16,460 bases of DNA from Desulfosarcina sp. (GCA_018224455.1 JAGTUY010000099.1:1-16460); one strand, 5' to 3'; numbered from the stretch's first letter, positions 6,777-14,726 are shown. Notes: a model not told the origin generated them from the sequence alone. Translations and numbers: made by a program.

Positions 6777-8465
6777 TTAAATTAGAATATCTTTTTGGAA
6801 GGTTTTATTACCAATGGTCCGTTTTGTTGCCATTGTGATATTATACTTTTTCAGCTTATTGAGTAAAGCGGTATGAGATACCTTCAGATGTTTGGCAGCG
6901 CCCCGAATGCTCTTGGATGCGGCCAACGTATCGTTGATAATCCGGGCTTCAAAATCTGCCACGGCTTCCTTGAGTGATCGTACTCCCGGCATAGCGTTGA
7001 CGGGTTGACTGAACGCCGGCTTTGTTGCATGCCCGATTTCGTGGCTGAACAATATGCAATTAACATGAATCTGCTTGCCGTCGCACAAGATGGCGGCCCG
7101 TTCGACGACGTTTTTTAGCTCCCTTACATTTCCTGGCCAGTCGTGTCGCAACAACTTATCCATACCTTCAGGGGAAACGACTTGGATTTGTTCACCTAAT
7201 TTTGAAGCAAGTTGAAACAAAAAATGATCAACCAAAAGCGGAATGTCGTCACTTCGTTCTCGCAAGGGAGGAATATGAATGGGTAGAACATTGATACGGT
7301 AGTACAGATCTTGACGGAACGCTTTGCGCTCGACCCGTTGCTCAAGATTACGATTGGTTGCAGTAACGATTCGGGTGTCAATCTTAATCTCTGCCGAACC
7401 GCCGACTCTGCGGACGCATTTGTCTTGGATCACCCGTAAAATTTTTGCTTGGCAACTCAGCGGCATTTCGGCGATTTCATCCAGAAAGATCGTCCCGTCT
7501 TTGGCGATTTCAAACAGTCCCGGCTTGCCCTCTTTTCGGCCGCCGGAAAAAGCGCCCCTGGCATATCCGAACAGTTCGCTCTCCAAAAGTTGTTCGGCTA
7601 TAGCCGCGCAGTTGATTGGGACAAAAGAACCTTTTCGACCGCTTGCAGAATGAATGGCGCGGGCGAACAACTCTTTGCCCGTGCCACTTGCACCCCTGAT
7701 GGAAATGATGGAATCGGTTTCGGCGATTTTTTTAGCAAATGTGATGGCTGCTATGATTGCCGGATGGCGACCAATAATGTCACTTAAAACAATGTCGCTG
7801 GGGGTTGTAATGGATTGGGCTAGTTTTTTAATTTCCTGAACATCCTTGGCGATTTCAACGGCGCCGATGATGTGTCCGGCAGAATCCTTGATGGGTCTGC
7901 TAGTGGCCAGATACTGGAAACGCCCCTTTTCGGTGATGAGATCTTTTTTTGCGTTGTTAAACGTTTTGCCCTGGAGACATTCGAGGATGGTGTGGTCAGG
8001 AAGATTCAGCGTCCTCACGTCACTGCCCAATACCTCCCGAGCTTGCCGGTTTAAGGCCTTCAGGGCTATTTTATTGATGGTGGTCACTTGGCCGTCCTTC
8101 CCAATCGAGACCACGCCGTCGCTGATATTATCCAACACGACCCGGAACCGCTTTTCCCGCTCCTCTTGGGGAAGCGTATCGATAAACCTGCTTTCAATCA
8201 GGTCTGGAATCCTGCCCAGAATCTGGAACATTTCCCGCCGGTGTGAGTTCTTCACCCCGTTCTCGGCCTCCACATAGACCTTGGCTTTGTCTGCCTCCCT
8301 GACAATCTCCATGGAGACGATGTTCAACCCCTGCTGGGCAATCAAAACGGAAATGTCGGCAACAATTCCGACCCGGTCTCTGAAAATAAGCTCAAATCTT
8401 AATTTCAAAATTTTTACCCTATCTTGGCCTGGACGGTTTATATGCCTTAGCCTCAACACATCCAA
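6777..8465 (-). CDS. TyrR-type sigma-54-dependent regulator (ACT-PAS-AAA+-HTH)
   Basis: This is a cytoplasmic transcription activator with the domain order of E. coli TyrR. Residues ~21-95 form an ACT domain (FELIFRDRVGIVADIS), the likely amino-acid sensor. Residues ~105-212 form a PAS domain (LDNISDGVVSIGKDG). The sigma-54 AAA+ domain covers ~226-460: Walker A GASGTGKE (258-265), the sigma-54 contact loop as GAFSGG (304-309; consensus GAFTGA), Walker B GTIFLDEI (324-331), RQDLYYRINV, and WPGNVREL (443-450). A Fis-type helix-turn-helix lies at ~515-542. The start is uncertain: the ATG at 8465 has no clear ribosome site, while a TTG at 8408 has AGGG 8 nt upstream and would begin the protein directly at the ACT domain as in TyrR. 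It probably controls ald and the downstream amino-acid genes. A perfect palindrome TTTGATCAAA (8536-8545) lies upstream of the gene. Confidence 0.93.
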   Translation of the reverse strand: MDVLRLRHINRPGQDRVKILKLRFELIFRDRVGIVADISVLIAQQGLNIVSMEIVREADKAKVYVEAENGVKNSHRREMFQILGRIPDLIESRFIDTLPQEEREKRFRVVLDNISDGVVSIGKDGQVTTINKIALKALNRQAREVLGSDVRTLNLPDHTILECLQGKTFNNAKKDLITEKGRFQYLATSRPIKDSAGHIIGAVEIAKDVQEIKKLAQSITTPSDIVLSDIIGRHPAIIAAITFAKKIAETDSIISIRGASGTGKELFARAIHSASGRKGSFVPINCAAIAEQLLESELFGYARGAFSGGRKEGKPGLFEIAKDGTIFLDEIAEMPLSCQAKILRVIQDKCVRRVGGSAEIKIDTRIVTATNRNLEQRVERKAFRQDLYYRINVLPIHIPPLRERSDDIPLLVDHFLFQLASKLGEQIQVVSPEGMDKLLRHDWPGNVRELKNVVERAAILCDGKQIHVNCILFSHEIGHATKPAFSQPVNAMPGVRSLKEAVADFEARIINDTLAASKSIRGAAKHLKVSHTALLNKLKKYNITMATKRTIGNKTFQKDILI

Positions 8466-8577
8466 AGTAGGATAAATCTGCTGCGGTGGTCAAGGATCAA
8501 TCGACAATGGCAATCTTACCGAGAGCGAAGACTGTTTTGATCAAAGATTAAATTGGGGCCGAAAGACACGCCAAGTT

Positions 8578-9573
8578 TTATATCAAAAATTTCTTGTTCT
8601 CGGCAGGTGGTATCCCCAATACCGTCACCTGCCGGCAATGACCGCCCGCATGCACATTTACCGCCACCGGGGTATGCTTCGGCGCGTTGCTGTAGCCGGC
8701 ACAGATACCGGCGGCCAGCAATGCCATGGGTTCGCTGCCGCCGCCGGGAATCACCACCAGCGGACCGGGGAAATCGACCACTTTCAACACCTTGTCCGTC
8801 TGCGGGTCGATGCAGCGGTTGATCAGCTCGTTGTCCTGCTGAGTGCGGCCGACCACGATTTTAGTCTTTGAATCCAGGCGCATGTGTCGGCCGAACTTGA
8901 GCAGGTCGAGGTCCTTTTCCGGACAGGTCGCCTGGTGGTCGAACAGATCCTTGAGCCGGCGGCTGAAAATCTTGTCCGTCAGCAGGCACCCGCCGGCCGG
9001 CGCCGGAAAATCGGTCACCCCGAATTTTTTGGCCAGCTGCAACTGCGGTTTTCGGGACCGCCCGGTAAGGCCCAACAGGCGCTCCCGGTCCACCAGGCCA
9101 TCACGTTCCGGGAAGGTCTCGGGCAGCCGTTGGGCGGAAAGCGGCCTGACGATTGAACCGCTGTATCCTGAGTGCTTTTCCACATAACGCATGGAGGTCC
9201 GGGTTTGGCTCATGGGCCGCTGCCCCAGCACTTCACCGGAAAAAAGGAAATCGAAGCCCTGCTCGGTCATGATCTCGCCGGCCAGGCGGAACATCAGGCA
9301 GTGGCAGTCCATGCACGGGTTCATGTTTTTGCCTATGATGACCGACGGCGACCGCATCATCTGGATATATACCGAGGTGATGTTGCGCACCATGAGCGGA
9401 ATGCCGGTATGCGCCGAGGCCTTTCTGGCTTTTGCCGATGAAAAAAAGGGGGTTTCGAAGGTTACCCAGTGCACATCGATCCCCTGTACCCGCAACACCA
9501 GCGCACTTAAGATACTGTCCAGCCCTCCGGAACAAAGCCCCAGGGCACGTATGGTCTTTTTTTCAGCAGCCAT
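8578..9573 (-). CDS. PP-loop ATPase, MnmA/ThiI-like, with NFACT-R-like C-terminus (predicted tRNA thiolation)
   Basis: The N-terminal half is an adenylating PP-loop domain: LCSGGLDS at ~13-20, then a cysteine cluster in NPCMDCHCLMF, FSGEVLGQRPMSQ, and PAPAGGCLLTD. These resemble MnmA/ThiI-type enzymes that activate tRNA uridine for sulfur insertion. The C-terminal third (LLKFGRHMRLDSKTKIVVGR, DFPGPLVVIPGG) resembles the NFACT-R/DUF814 RNA-binding domain. The 331-residue start at 9573 is chosen for its AAAGGG and because the next residues lead directly into the first beta-strand; Met codons farther upstream (to 9747) add unrelated sequence. It is often annotated in databases as thiouridylase or ThiI, but the true substrate is unclear. 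It is transcribed away from the molybdenum hydroxylase operon and stands 112 bp before the regulator gene. Confidence 0.8.
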   Translation of the reverse strand: MAAEKKTIRALGLCSGGLDSILSALVLRVQGIDVHWVTFETPFFSSAKARKASAHTGIPLMVRNITSVYIQMMRSPSVIIGKNMNPCMDCHCLMFRLAGEIMTEQGFDFLFSGEVLGQRPMSQTRTSMRYVEKHSGYSGSIVRPLSAQRLPETFPERDGLVDRERLLGLTGRSRKPQLQLAKKFGVTDFPAPAGGCLLTDKIFSRRLKDLFDHQATCPEKDLDLLKFGRHMRLDSKTKIVVGRTQQDNELINRCIDPQTDKVLKVVDFPGPLVVIPGGGSEPMALLAAGICAGYSNAPKHTPVAVNVHAGGHCRQVTVLGIPPAENKKFLI

Positions 9574-9793
9574 GGTTCCCTTTCTGTACCCGATCATCAA
9601 CGATTCCATGCCGCAGGAACAAGGGTAAAGACACACCTCAGCCCTGTCAAGCCACGGCATCGTGGATGTCATGGGAAGAAATCGAAAATATCCGGCGCTA
9701 TTCGATCGGTGGTTATCGGTTCCTCGCGGCAGGGCCGAAAAAACCAAGTCCGGGGTATTGGATTGCGGTTTAGGTCTTGACGAAATCCATAAC

Positions 9794-9929
9794 AGCTATG
9801 ATATAGCTTCAATAACCCAAATTCTGGAATTGGGTATTTAGGAATTAAGGGATTGAGATACCGCCTGCTGCCGGCGCTTTCCATTGATGATCGACAATTC
9901 CTGATTTCACCATTCCCGCATTCCCAATT
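9794..9929. repeat. Nested inverted repeats in the divergent intergenic region
   Basis: The 374-bp gap 9574-9947 has no convincing gene. It contains AGCTAT-GAT-ATAGCT (9794-9808), a perfect 6-bp hairpin. ACCCA(A)ATTC-TG-GAATTGGGT (9815-9835) is a 9-bp hairpin with one bulged A. There are also long-range pairs: AATTGGG (9828-9834) with CCCAATT (9923-9929), and AGGAATT (9840-9846) with AATTCCT (9896-9902). Together they form an imperfect ~100-bp nested palindrome rich in GGAATT/TTCCC words. This looks like a non-coding interspersed repeat or a large cruciform rather than a single operator. The promoters of both divergent genes must lie in or beside it; I could not pick them out. Confidence 0.45.
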
Positions 9930-9947
9930 TTATTTCTGGAGCCACTC

Positions 9948-10439
9948 ATGAAACATGACATCAGCCTGACCGTCAATGGCGACACCTATACCCTAGCCGT
10001 GGAAGCCTGGCGGACCCTCAACGAGGTGCTGCGCGAGGACCTGAACCTGACGGGTACTAAATTGGGCTGCGGGTCGGGGGATTGCGGCGCCTGCACGGTG
10101 ATCGTAGATGGCAAAAGCGTCAGCTCCTGCCTCACCCTGGCCGTTGAAATGGATGGCAGACGGATCCTCACCGTTGAGGGGCTGGCACCCTCCGGCGAAA
10201 CGCTGCACCCCATTCAGGAAGCTTTCATCGAGAAAGGAGCCATCCAGTGCGGATTCTGCACCCCCGGTATGGAACTCTCCGCTCTGCACCTGCTCAAGAC
10301 CAACCCGCTGCCCAGTGACACCCAGATCCGATCGGCCATCTCCGGCAACCTCTGCCGCTGTACAGGTTACAACAAAATCGTGGATGCCATCGCCGAGGCC
10401 GGTCGACGCATGGATCCCCCATCCAAAACCGGGAGGTAA
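9948..10439 (+). CDS. Molybdenum hydroxylase, [2Fe-2S] small subunit (xanthine dehydrogenase family)
   Basis: This is the electron-transfer subunit of a three-subunit molybdenum hydroxylase, 163 residues as usual. The N-terminal plant-type [2Fe-2S] domain has ligands C41, C46, C49 and C61 (CGSGDCGAC). The C-terminal helical domain holds the second cluster with C101, C104, C136 and C138 (CGFC, LCRCTGY). All eight ligands are present. TGGAG lies 6 nt before the ATG. It is the first gene of the operon; the FAD subunit follows after 5 bp. Electrons pass from the Mo site through both clusters to FAD. Confidence 0.95.
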   Translation: MKHDISLTVNGDTYTLAVEAWRTLNEVLREDLNLTGTKLGCGSGDCGACTVIVDGKSVSSCLTLAVEMDGRRILTVEGLAPSGETLHPIQEAFIEKGAIQCGFCTPGMELSALHLLKTNPLPSDTQIRSAISGNLCRCTGYNKIVDAIAEAGRRMDPPSKTGR

Positions 10440-10444
10440 CGGCC

Positions 10445-11332
10445 ATGCCAGCAGCCCAGTTTGACTATATCGCCCCGACGACCGTTGACGAGGCGGTGGC
10501 CGCCCTGGTCAACGGCGGCAAGGATACCCGGGTCATGGCCGGCGGCACCGACCTGATCGTCAAGATTCGCCATCGGATGCTGTTTCCCACATGCATCGTC
10601 AATCTCAAGCGGATTGCGGGTCTGGATGCCATCAGCGTCGACAAGAAAAACGGGTTGACCATCGGCGCCACCGCCCTGCTGGCGGATGTCGCCGCGAATA
10701 AAGGCATCCGCCGGCACTATCCCACCGTGGCCGAAGCGGCCGGCGCCACCGCCAACGTTCAGGTGCGCAACATGGGCACCGTGGTGGGCAACCTGTGCAA
10801 TGCCTCACCGTCGGCGGACAATGCCCCTACCCTGATGGCCATGGGAGCGACGGTGGACATCGCCGGCCCCTCGGGCGGCCGGAGCATGCCCCTGGACCAA
10901 TTTTTCCAGGGCCCGGGCGTCACCGCGCTCGAGACCGGCGAAATCGTCATCGCCGTCCGCGTGCCGCCTCCCCCTGCCGGGTCCGGCACGGCCTACCACA
11001 GCCTCTCCCAGCGGGGAAAACTGGACTGTTCCGCGGTGGGTGTGGGCACCATGATCGTTTTGAATGACGATCAATGCACGGATGCGAGAATCATCGTCGG
11101 CGCCTGCGCGCCGGTACCCATGCGTACACGGGCAGCGGAAAAGATGCTGATCGGGAAACGGATGACCGACACCCTGATTCGCCAGGCCGCCCAAACGGCA
11201 TCCGAAGAGACATCGCCCATCACCGACGTAAGGGCCAGCGCATCTTACCGATGGAAGATGGTCGCCGTCCTCGCTATTCGGGCGTTGACCGACGCCCGGC
11301 AGATGGCCTTGCGCAAATCCACGTCCAAATAA
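10445..11332 (+). CDS. Molybdenum hydroxylase, FAD-binding medium subunit
   Basis: The 295-residue protein carries the CoxM/vanillyl-alcohol-oxidase-type FAD fold. Flavin-binding segments are AGGTDL (32-37) and GTVVGNLCNASPSADNAP (111-128), followed by the C-terminal CO-dehydrogenase flavoprotein domain ending around ITDVRASASYR. There is no extra cysteine-rich loop in the middle, so the [4Fe-4S] insertion of 4-hydroxybenzoyl-CoA reductase is absent. GGGAGG precedes the ATG by 8 nt and overlaps the end of the small-subunit gene, indicating tight co-expression. The large subunit starts 13 bp downstream. Confidence 0.94.
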   Translation: MPAAQFDYIAPTTVDEAVAALVNGGKDTRVMAGGTDLIVKIRHRMLFPTCIVNLKRIAGLDAISVDKKNGLTIGATALLADVAANKGIRRHYPTVAEAAGATANVQVRNMGTVVGNLCNASPSADNAPTLMAMGATVDIAGPSGGRSMPLDQFFQGPGVTALETGEIVIAVRVPPPPAGSGTAYHSLSQRGKLDCSAVGVGTMIVLNDDQCTDARIIVGACAPVPMRTRAAEKMLIGKRMTDTLIRQAAQTASEETSPITDVRASASYRWKMVAVLAIRALTDARQMALRKSTSK

Positions 11333-11345
11333 GGAAACCCAAGCC

Positions 11346-13622
11346 ATGCCCATGGAGACAAAGACGCTCATCGGCAAGGATGTCCCCCGAACCGACGGCC
11401 GGGCCAAAGCCACCGGCCAGGCGATTTATGCCGACGATATCAAGCTGCCCGGGATGCTTTACGGCAAACTGCTCAGAAGCCCGCTGCCCCACGCCCGCAT
11501 CCTGAGCATCGACACTCGCCGGGCAGCGGCCATGCCCGGTGTTCGCTGCGTCATTACCGGGCAGGATATTCCCCGGGTCACCTATGGCAACTGGCGCCTC
11601 TTCCCCGGCACGCAGGACGAGTACGCCCTGGCCATGGACAAGGTGCGCTTCATCGGCGACGAGGTGGCCGCCGTAGCCGCCGTGGACCGCGAAACCGCCC
11701 AAGCCGCCATCGAGCAGATTTACGTGGAGTACGAGGAGCTTCCCGGCGTCTTCGATGTGGATGCCTCACTGGCCACAGGTGCGCCGGTCGTCCATGACAC
11801 GTCGCCCACCAACATCAGCATCGACCGCAAAATCGCCTACGGTGATATCGAAGCGGGGTTTGCCGCATCGGACTATGTGCGTGAAGACACGTTCACCGTG
11901 CACGCCGTCAGCCACGCCTACATGGAGCCCTGCGCCTGCGTGGCCCAGAGCGACCTGGACGGCCGCATCACCCTGTGGACCTCTACCCAGACCCCCTATA
12001 TCGTGCAGTGCCTGCTGGCATCCACCATGAACATGCGCGAAAACGACATCCGGGTGATCAAACCCGCCGTGGGTGGCGGATTCGGCGGCAAGATGGAGCT
12101 TCGCCCCTGGGAGTTCTGTGCCGCCTTCATGGCCCGCAAGACCGGTCGGCCGGTGAAGTTCACCCTCACCCGTGAAGAGGAGCTGGCCTTCGGGCGCCGG
12201 CGCCACCCCATGACCATCCACTCCAAGGTGGGCTTTAAAAACGACGGCACGCTAGTGGCCAAGGACCTGCACATTTACCTGGACGGCGGCGCCTACAACG
12301 CCATGGGCCCCACGGCCACCTTCCTTTCGGGAAACTTCGGGGCCATGCTCTACCGCTACCCCAGCTACCGCTACCTGGGCGAGCACGTCTACACCAACAA
12401 ACCGCCGGCGAGTGCCATGCGGGGTTTCGGCGCCCCCCAGACCCTGTTTGCCGCCGAGACCCAGATGAACATCGCCGCCGAAGAACTCGGCATCGACCCC
12501 ATCCAGATCCGCCTGAAAAACGCCATGGTCTCCGGCGACGAACTGCCCGGGGTAGCCACGATCAGTTCCTGCGGCTTCGTGGAATCTCTGAAGGAAGTGC
12601 GGCGCATCAGCGGCTGGTCCCGCAAACGAAAAAACCTGAAAACAGGCCGGGGCGTGGGCATCGGCTGCTATAGCTTCATCTCCGGCGGCGTCTTCAACTG
12701 GTTCAACACCCAGTACCCCTTTTCGGCCGCCGAAGTGCGCGCCTTTGATGACGGCACCGTTCATCTGCTCAGCATGGCCTCGGACATCGGCCAGGGGTCG
12801 GACACGGTCCTCAAACAAATTCTCGCCGAAACCCTGGGGCTCAAGATGGAAGATATCCGTCTCACCGCCGCCGACACGGCCATGACGCCCCAGGCCGACC
12901 TGGGCACCTGGGGCAGCCGGGTGACCCTCATGGCCGGCAATGCGGTCCTGGACGCGGCCAATAAAATCAAAGAACGGTTGGCCGGCGCCGTTTCGGCCCG
13001 GTACAACCTCAACGTGATCTTCGACATCGAGTTTGCCGACGGACGGGTCTATGCGGCGGGCAAACCGGACCGGGGCATGACCTTCGGCGAGGCGGTGGCC
13101 TTCGTGCAGAAGACCCAGCGGGGTGAACCGCTGGTGGCCAGGGGGTCATACACCCCCCGGGGAAAGGGGCTGGTGAGCCCGGCTTTCAGCTTCGGCGCCC
13201 AGGTGGCCGAGGTCACCGTGGACACGGACACCGGGCAGATCCAGGTGGAGAAGATGTGGACCGCCCACGACTGCGGCACGGTGCTCAACCCCATGGCCGT
13301 GGAGGGCCAATTGGAGGGATCGGTGCAGATGGGTCTGGGCTACGCCCTCTCCGAGCAGTTCGTCATGGATGGTGGGAAAACCTTGAATACGACCTTTCTG
13401 GACTATAAAATGCCTAACGCCGCGGACATGCCCCCGGGCGAGTCGGTGTGCATCGACACCTTCGAACCCGAAGGACCCATGGGCGCCAAGGAAGCCGGCG
13501 AGGGGTTGGCGTCCCCCACGGCACCGGCAATTGCCGAGGCGGTGTTTCACGCCACCGGCTACCGGTGCAAAGACCTGCCCATCACACCTGAAAAGGTGCT
13601 CAAGGGGCTGGGAAAGCTTTAG
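11346..13622 (+). CDS. Molybdenum hydroxylase, Mo-cofactor large subunit
   Basis: The 758-residue catalytic subunit binds the pterin-Mo cofactor. Motifs in order are VGGGFGGK (242-249), AMRGFGAPQ (357-365), SDIGQGSDT (479-486), CGTVLNPMAVEGQ (643-655) and GAKEAGEG (713-720). E719 aligns with the catalytic base of xanthine oxidase. The CoxL active-site loop AYRCSFR of aerobic CO dehydrogenase is absent, so it is not a form I CO dehydrogenase. The DIGQGS and GAKEAGEG style resembles enzymes acting on aromatic or N-heterocyclic compounds, but the substrate cannot be named. Two start codons are possible (11346 and 11352), with AAGGAAA upstream favouring 11346. No XdhC/CoxF-type maturation gene is adjacent. 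The stop overlaps the convergent GAF gene by 4 bp. Confidence 0.95.
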   Translation: MPMETKTLIGKDVPRTDGRAKATGQAIYADDIKLPGMLYGKLLRSPLPHARILSIDTRRAAAMPGVRCVITGQDIPRVTYGNWRLFPGTQDEYALAMDKVRFIGDEVAAVAAVDRETAQAAIEQIYVEYEELPGVFDVDASLATGAPVVHDTSPTNISIDRKIAYGDIEAGFAASDYVREDTFTVHAVSHAYMEPCACVAQSDLDGRITLWTSTQTPYIVQCLLASTMNMRENDIRVIKPAVGGGFGGKMELRPWEFCAAFMARKTGRPVKFTLTREEELAFGRRRHPMTIHSKVGFKNDGTLVAKDLHIYLDGGAYNAMGPTATFLSGNFGAMLYRYPSYRYLGEHVYTNKPPASAMRGFGAPQTLFAAETQMNIAAEELGIDPIQIRLKNAMVSGDELPGVATISSCGFVESLKEVRRISGWSRKRKNLKTGRGVGIGCYSFISGGVFNWFNTQYPFSAAEVRAFDDGTVHLLSMASDIGQGSDTVLKQILAETLGLKMEDIRLTAADTAMTPQADLGTWGSRVTLMAGNAVLDAANKIKERLAGAVSARYNLNVIFDIEFADGRVYAAGKPDRGMTFGEAVAFVQKTQRGEPLVARGSYTPRGKGLVSPAFSFGAQVAEVTVDTDTGQIQVEKMWTAHDCGTVLNPMAVEGQLEGSVQMGLGYALSEQFVMDGGKTLNTTFLDYKMPNAADMPPGESVCIDTFEPEGPMGAKEAGEGLASPTAPAIAEAVFHATGYRCKDLPITPEKVLKGLGKL

Positions 13623-14194
13623 CGTTTCCCCAACTTCGGCGTCAGCTCCACCTGAAAGGTGTGTCCCAGCACCTCGGCGATGGCATGAACCGTGTTGTGG
13701 AACCGGGCATAGGTCATCGCCAGGCCGATGATGCCCGCCAGAATCTGCAACGACTCCAGATCCTGCGCCGACACTTTCCACGGTTCGTAATGGTACAACC
13801 GAAGCACACCCACCACCTCGCCAAGGTGAACGATGGGCAGGGACACGATGGCGGCGATGCCCTCTTTGCGCGCTTCTTCCGGGTATTGCAGGCTCTTGTT
13901 CTTTTTGCTGATGTCAGAAATCACCACCGGGTTGCCCTGAAACGTCTCGTTGATGCTCTTGGGCGTGTTCAACGGCCCCTTGGTCAGGTACTTGGCGGAG
14001 AGGCCGAAGCTGGCCAGAATCTCCAGTTCCTCGGTGACCGCATTGAGCACGAAAATCGCGCATCCCTTAATGTCGAGACTGGCGGTGAGCAGCTGGGCCA
14101 GGTGGTTGGTCATCACGTCCAGGTCCTCGCTGTGGGCGATCGACCGTGTCACGGCCTTGAAGATGTCGATGTTGATCCTGTTTTCAGATGCCAT
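13619..14194 (-). CDS. GAF-domain protein
   Basis: This is a 191-residue soluble protein consisting almost entirely of one GAF domain (about residues 10-165). Characteristic stretches are GCAIFVLNAVTEELEILASFGLS, NPVVISDI, EGIAAIVSLPIVHLGEVVGVLRLYH, and a final helix DLESLQILAGIIGLAM. GAF domains bind small ligands or haem, or act in signalling. There is no histidine kinase, GGDEF or HTH output domain, so it must act with a partner. AAGGAGG lies 6 nt before the ATG. It follows the Usp-like gene by 12 bp, so the two form an operon and probably work together. Its stop codon overlaps that of the hydroxylase large subunit on the opposite strand. Confidence 0.88.
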   Translation of the reverse strand: MASENRINIDIFKAVTRSIAHSEDLDVMTNHLAQLLTASLDIKGCAIFVLNAVTEELEILASFGLSAKYLTKGPLNTPKSINETFQGNPVVISDISKKNKSLQYPEEARKEGIAAIVSLPIVHLGEVVGVLRLYHYEPWKVSAQDLESLQILAGIIGLAMTYARFHNTVHAIAEVLGHTFQVELTPKLGKR

Positions 14195-14206
14195 GTCATC
14201 CTCCTT

Positions 14207-14665
14207 TCAGGTGGCAACGCAGATGGTGACGCCGCGCAGGGCGGTCACTACGCGGGCGTATATGCTCCGGGTGAAAAAATGGGTCACTTTGCCCGCGCCC
14301 CGGCTCAGCACCAGCACGTTGCAGCCGGCGACCTTGTCTACGATCTCCTCGGCGGCGCTTTTGACCCGCCTTTTGAACACGCAGGTGACGGCGTCGCGAT
14401 CGAATCCGCTCTCCACCAGCATGTCCCCCACCACTTTCAGGGCCTCTTCCTTTTCCTTGAGCTCCGCTGCCAGATAATTCATGCCGCTCCTCATCTTCAG
14501 ATTCTCCGGACTGGCAGACACATCGATGGTCGGCAGCGGGGTGTAGGCATGAAAGAGCGTGACGCTGGTTTTCCTTCGCCCGGCAAATGCATCGATGACA
14601 AACCGGATGGCCTTTTGATCGTTGGGGGAATAATTGTAGGGCAGTAGAATTTGAAACGTTGCCAT
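14207..14665 (-). CDS. Divergent universal stress-like protein
   Basis: The 152-residue protein starts with a Usp-like first strand (FQILLPYNYSPNDQKAIRFVID) and has the helical middle and a VLVLSRGAGK strand-turn near the end. The usual nucleotide-binding signature G-x2-G-x9-G-S/T is not intact: after GAGK the downstream Gly-Ser is replaced by IYARVV. It may keep the Usp fold without canonical ATP binding. AAAGGAGGG precedes the ATG. It is the first gene of a two-gene operon with the GAF protein. Usp identity rests on overall pattern and is less certain than for the gene at 3430. Confidence 0.7.
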   Translation of the reverse strand: MATFQILLPYNYSPNDQKAIRFVIDAFAGRRKTSVTLFHAYTPLPTIDVSASPENLKMRSGMNYLAAELKEKEEALKVVGDMLVESGFDRDAVTCVFKRRVKSAAEEIVDKVAGCNVLVLSRGAGKVTHFFTRSIYARVVTALRGVTICVAT

Positions 14666-14710
14666 GGCGCCCTCCTTTCCTGTTGAAAAGGGTTATGGGT
14701 CAGCCGCACA

Positions 14711-14726
14711 CCGACAGCGATGTCGG
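14711..14726. repeat. CCGACA-GCGA-TGTCGG stem-loop upstream of the Usp-like gene
   Basis: This is a perfect 6-bp stem, closing on the plus strand a GCGA loop of the stable GNRA type. It lies about 50 bp upstream of the Usp-like start codon. There is no T run on either side, so it is not a terminator; it may be a leader hairpin or an operator. Confidence 0.35.

Noticed and set aside
9669..9884. Short open frames on both strands in the divergent intergenic region, including a plus-strand tail reading SWEEIENIRRYS
   Set aside because: No ribosome site and no recognisable family; the region is dominated by inverted repeats.
10805..11413. Long antisense open frames across the hydroxylase operon (also 12252-12818 and 13146-13781)
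   Set aside because: They are shadows caused by the G+C-rich codon usage of well-supported genes on the plus strand.
13661..14647. 328-codon plus-strand open frame opposite the Usp-like and GAF genes
   Set aside because: Histidine/glycine-rich shadow sequence; the minus-strand genes have strong ribosome sites and recognisable folds.
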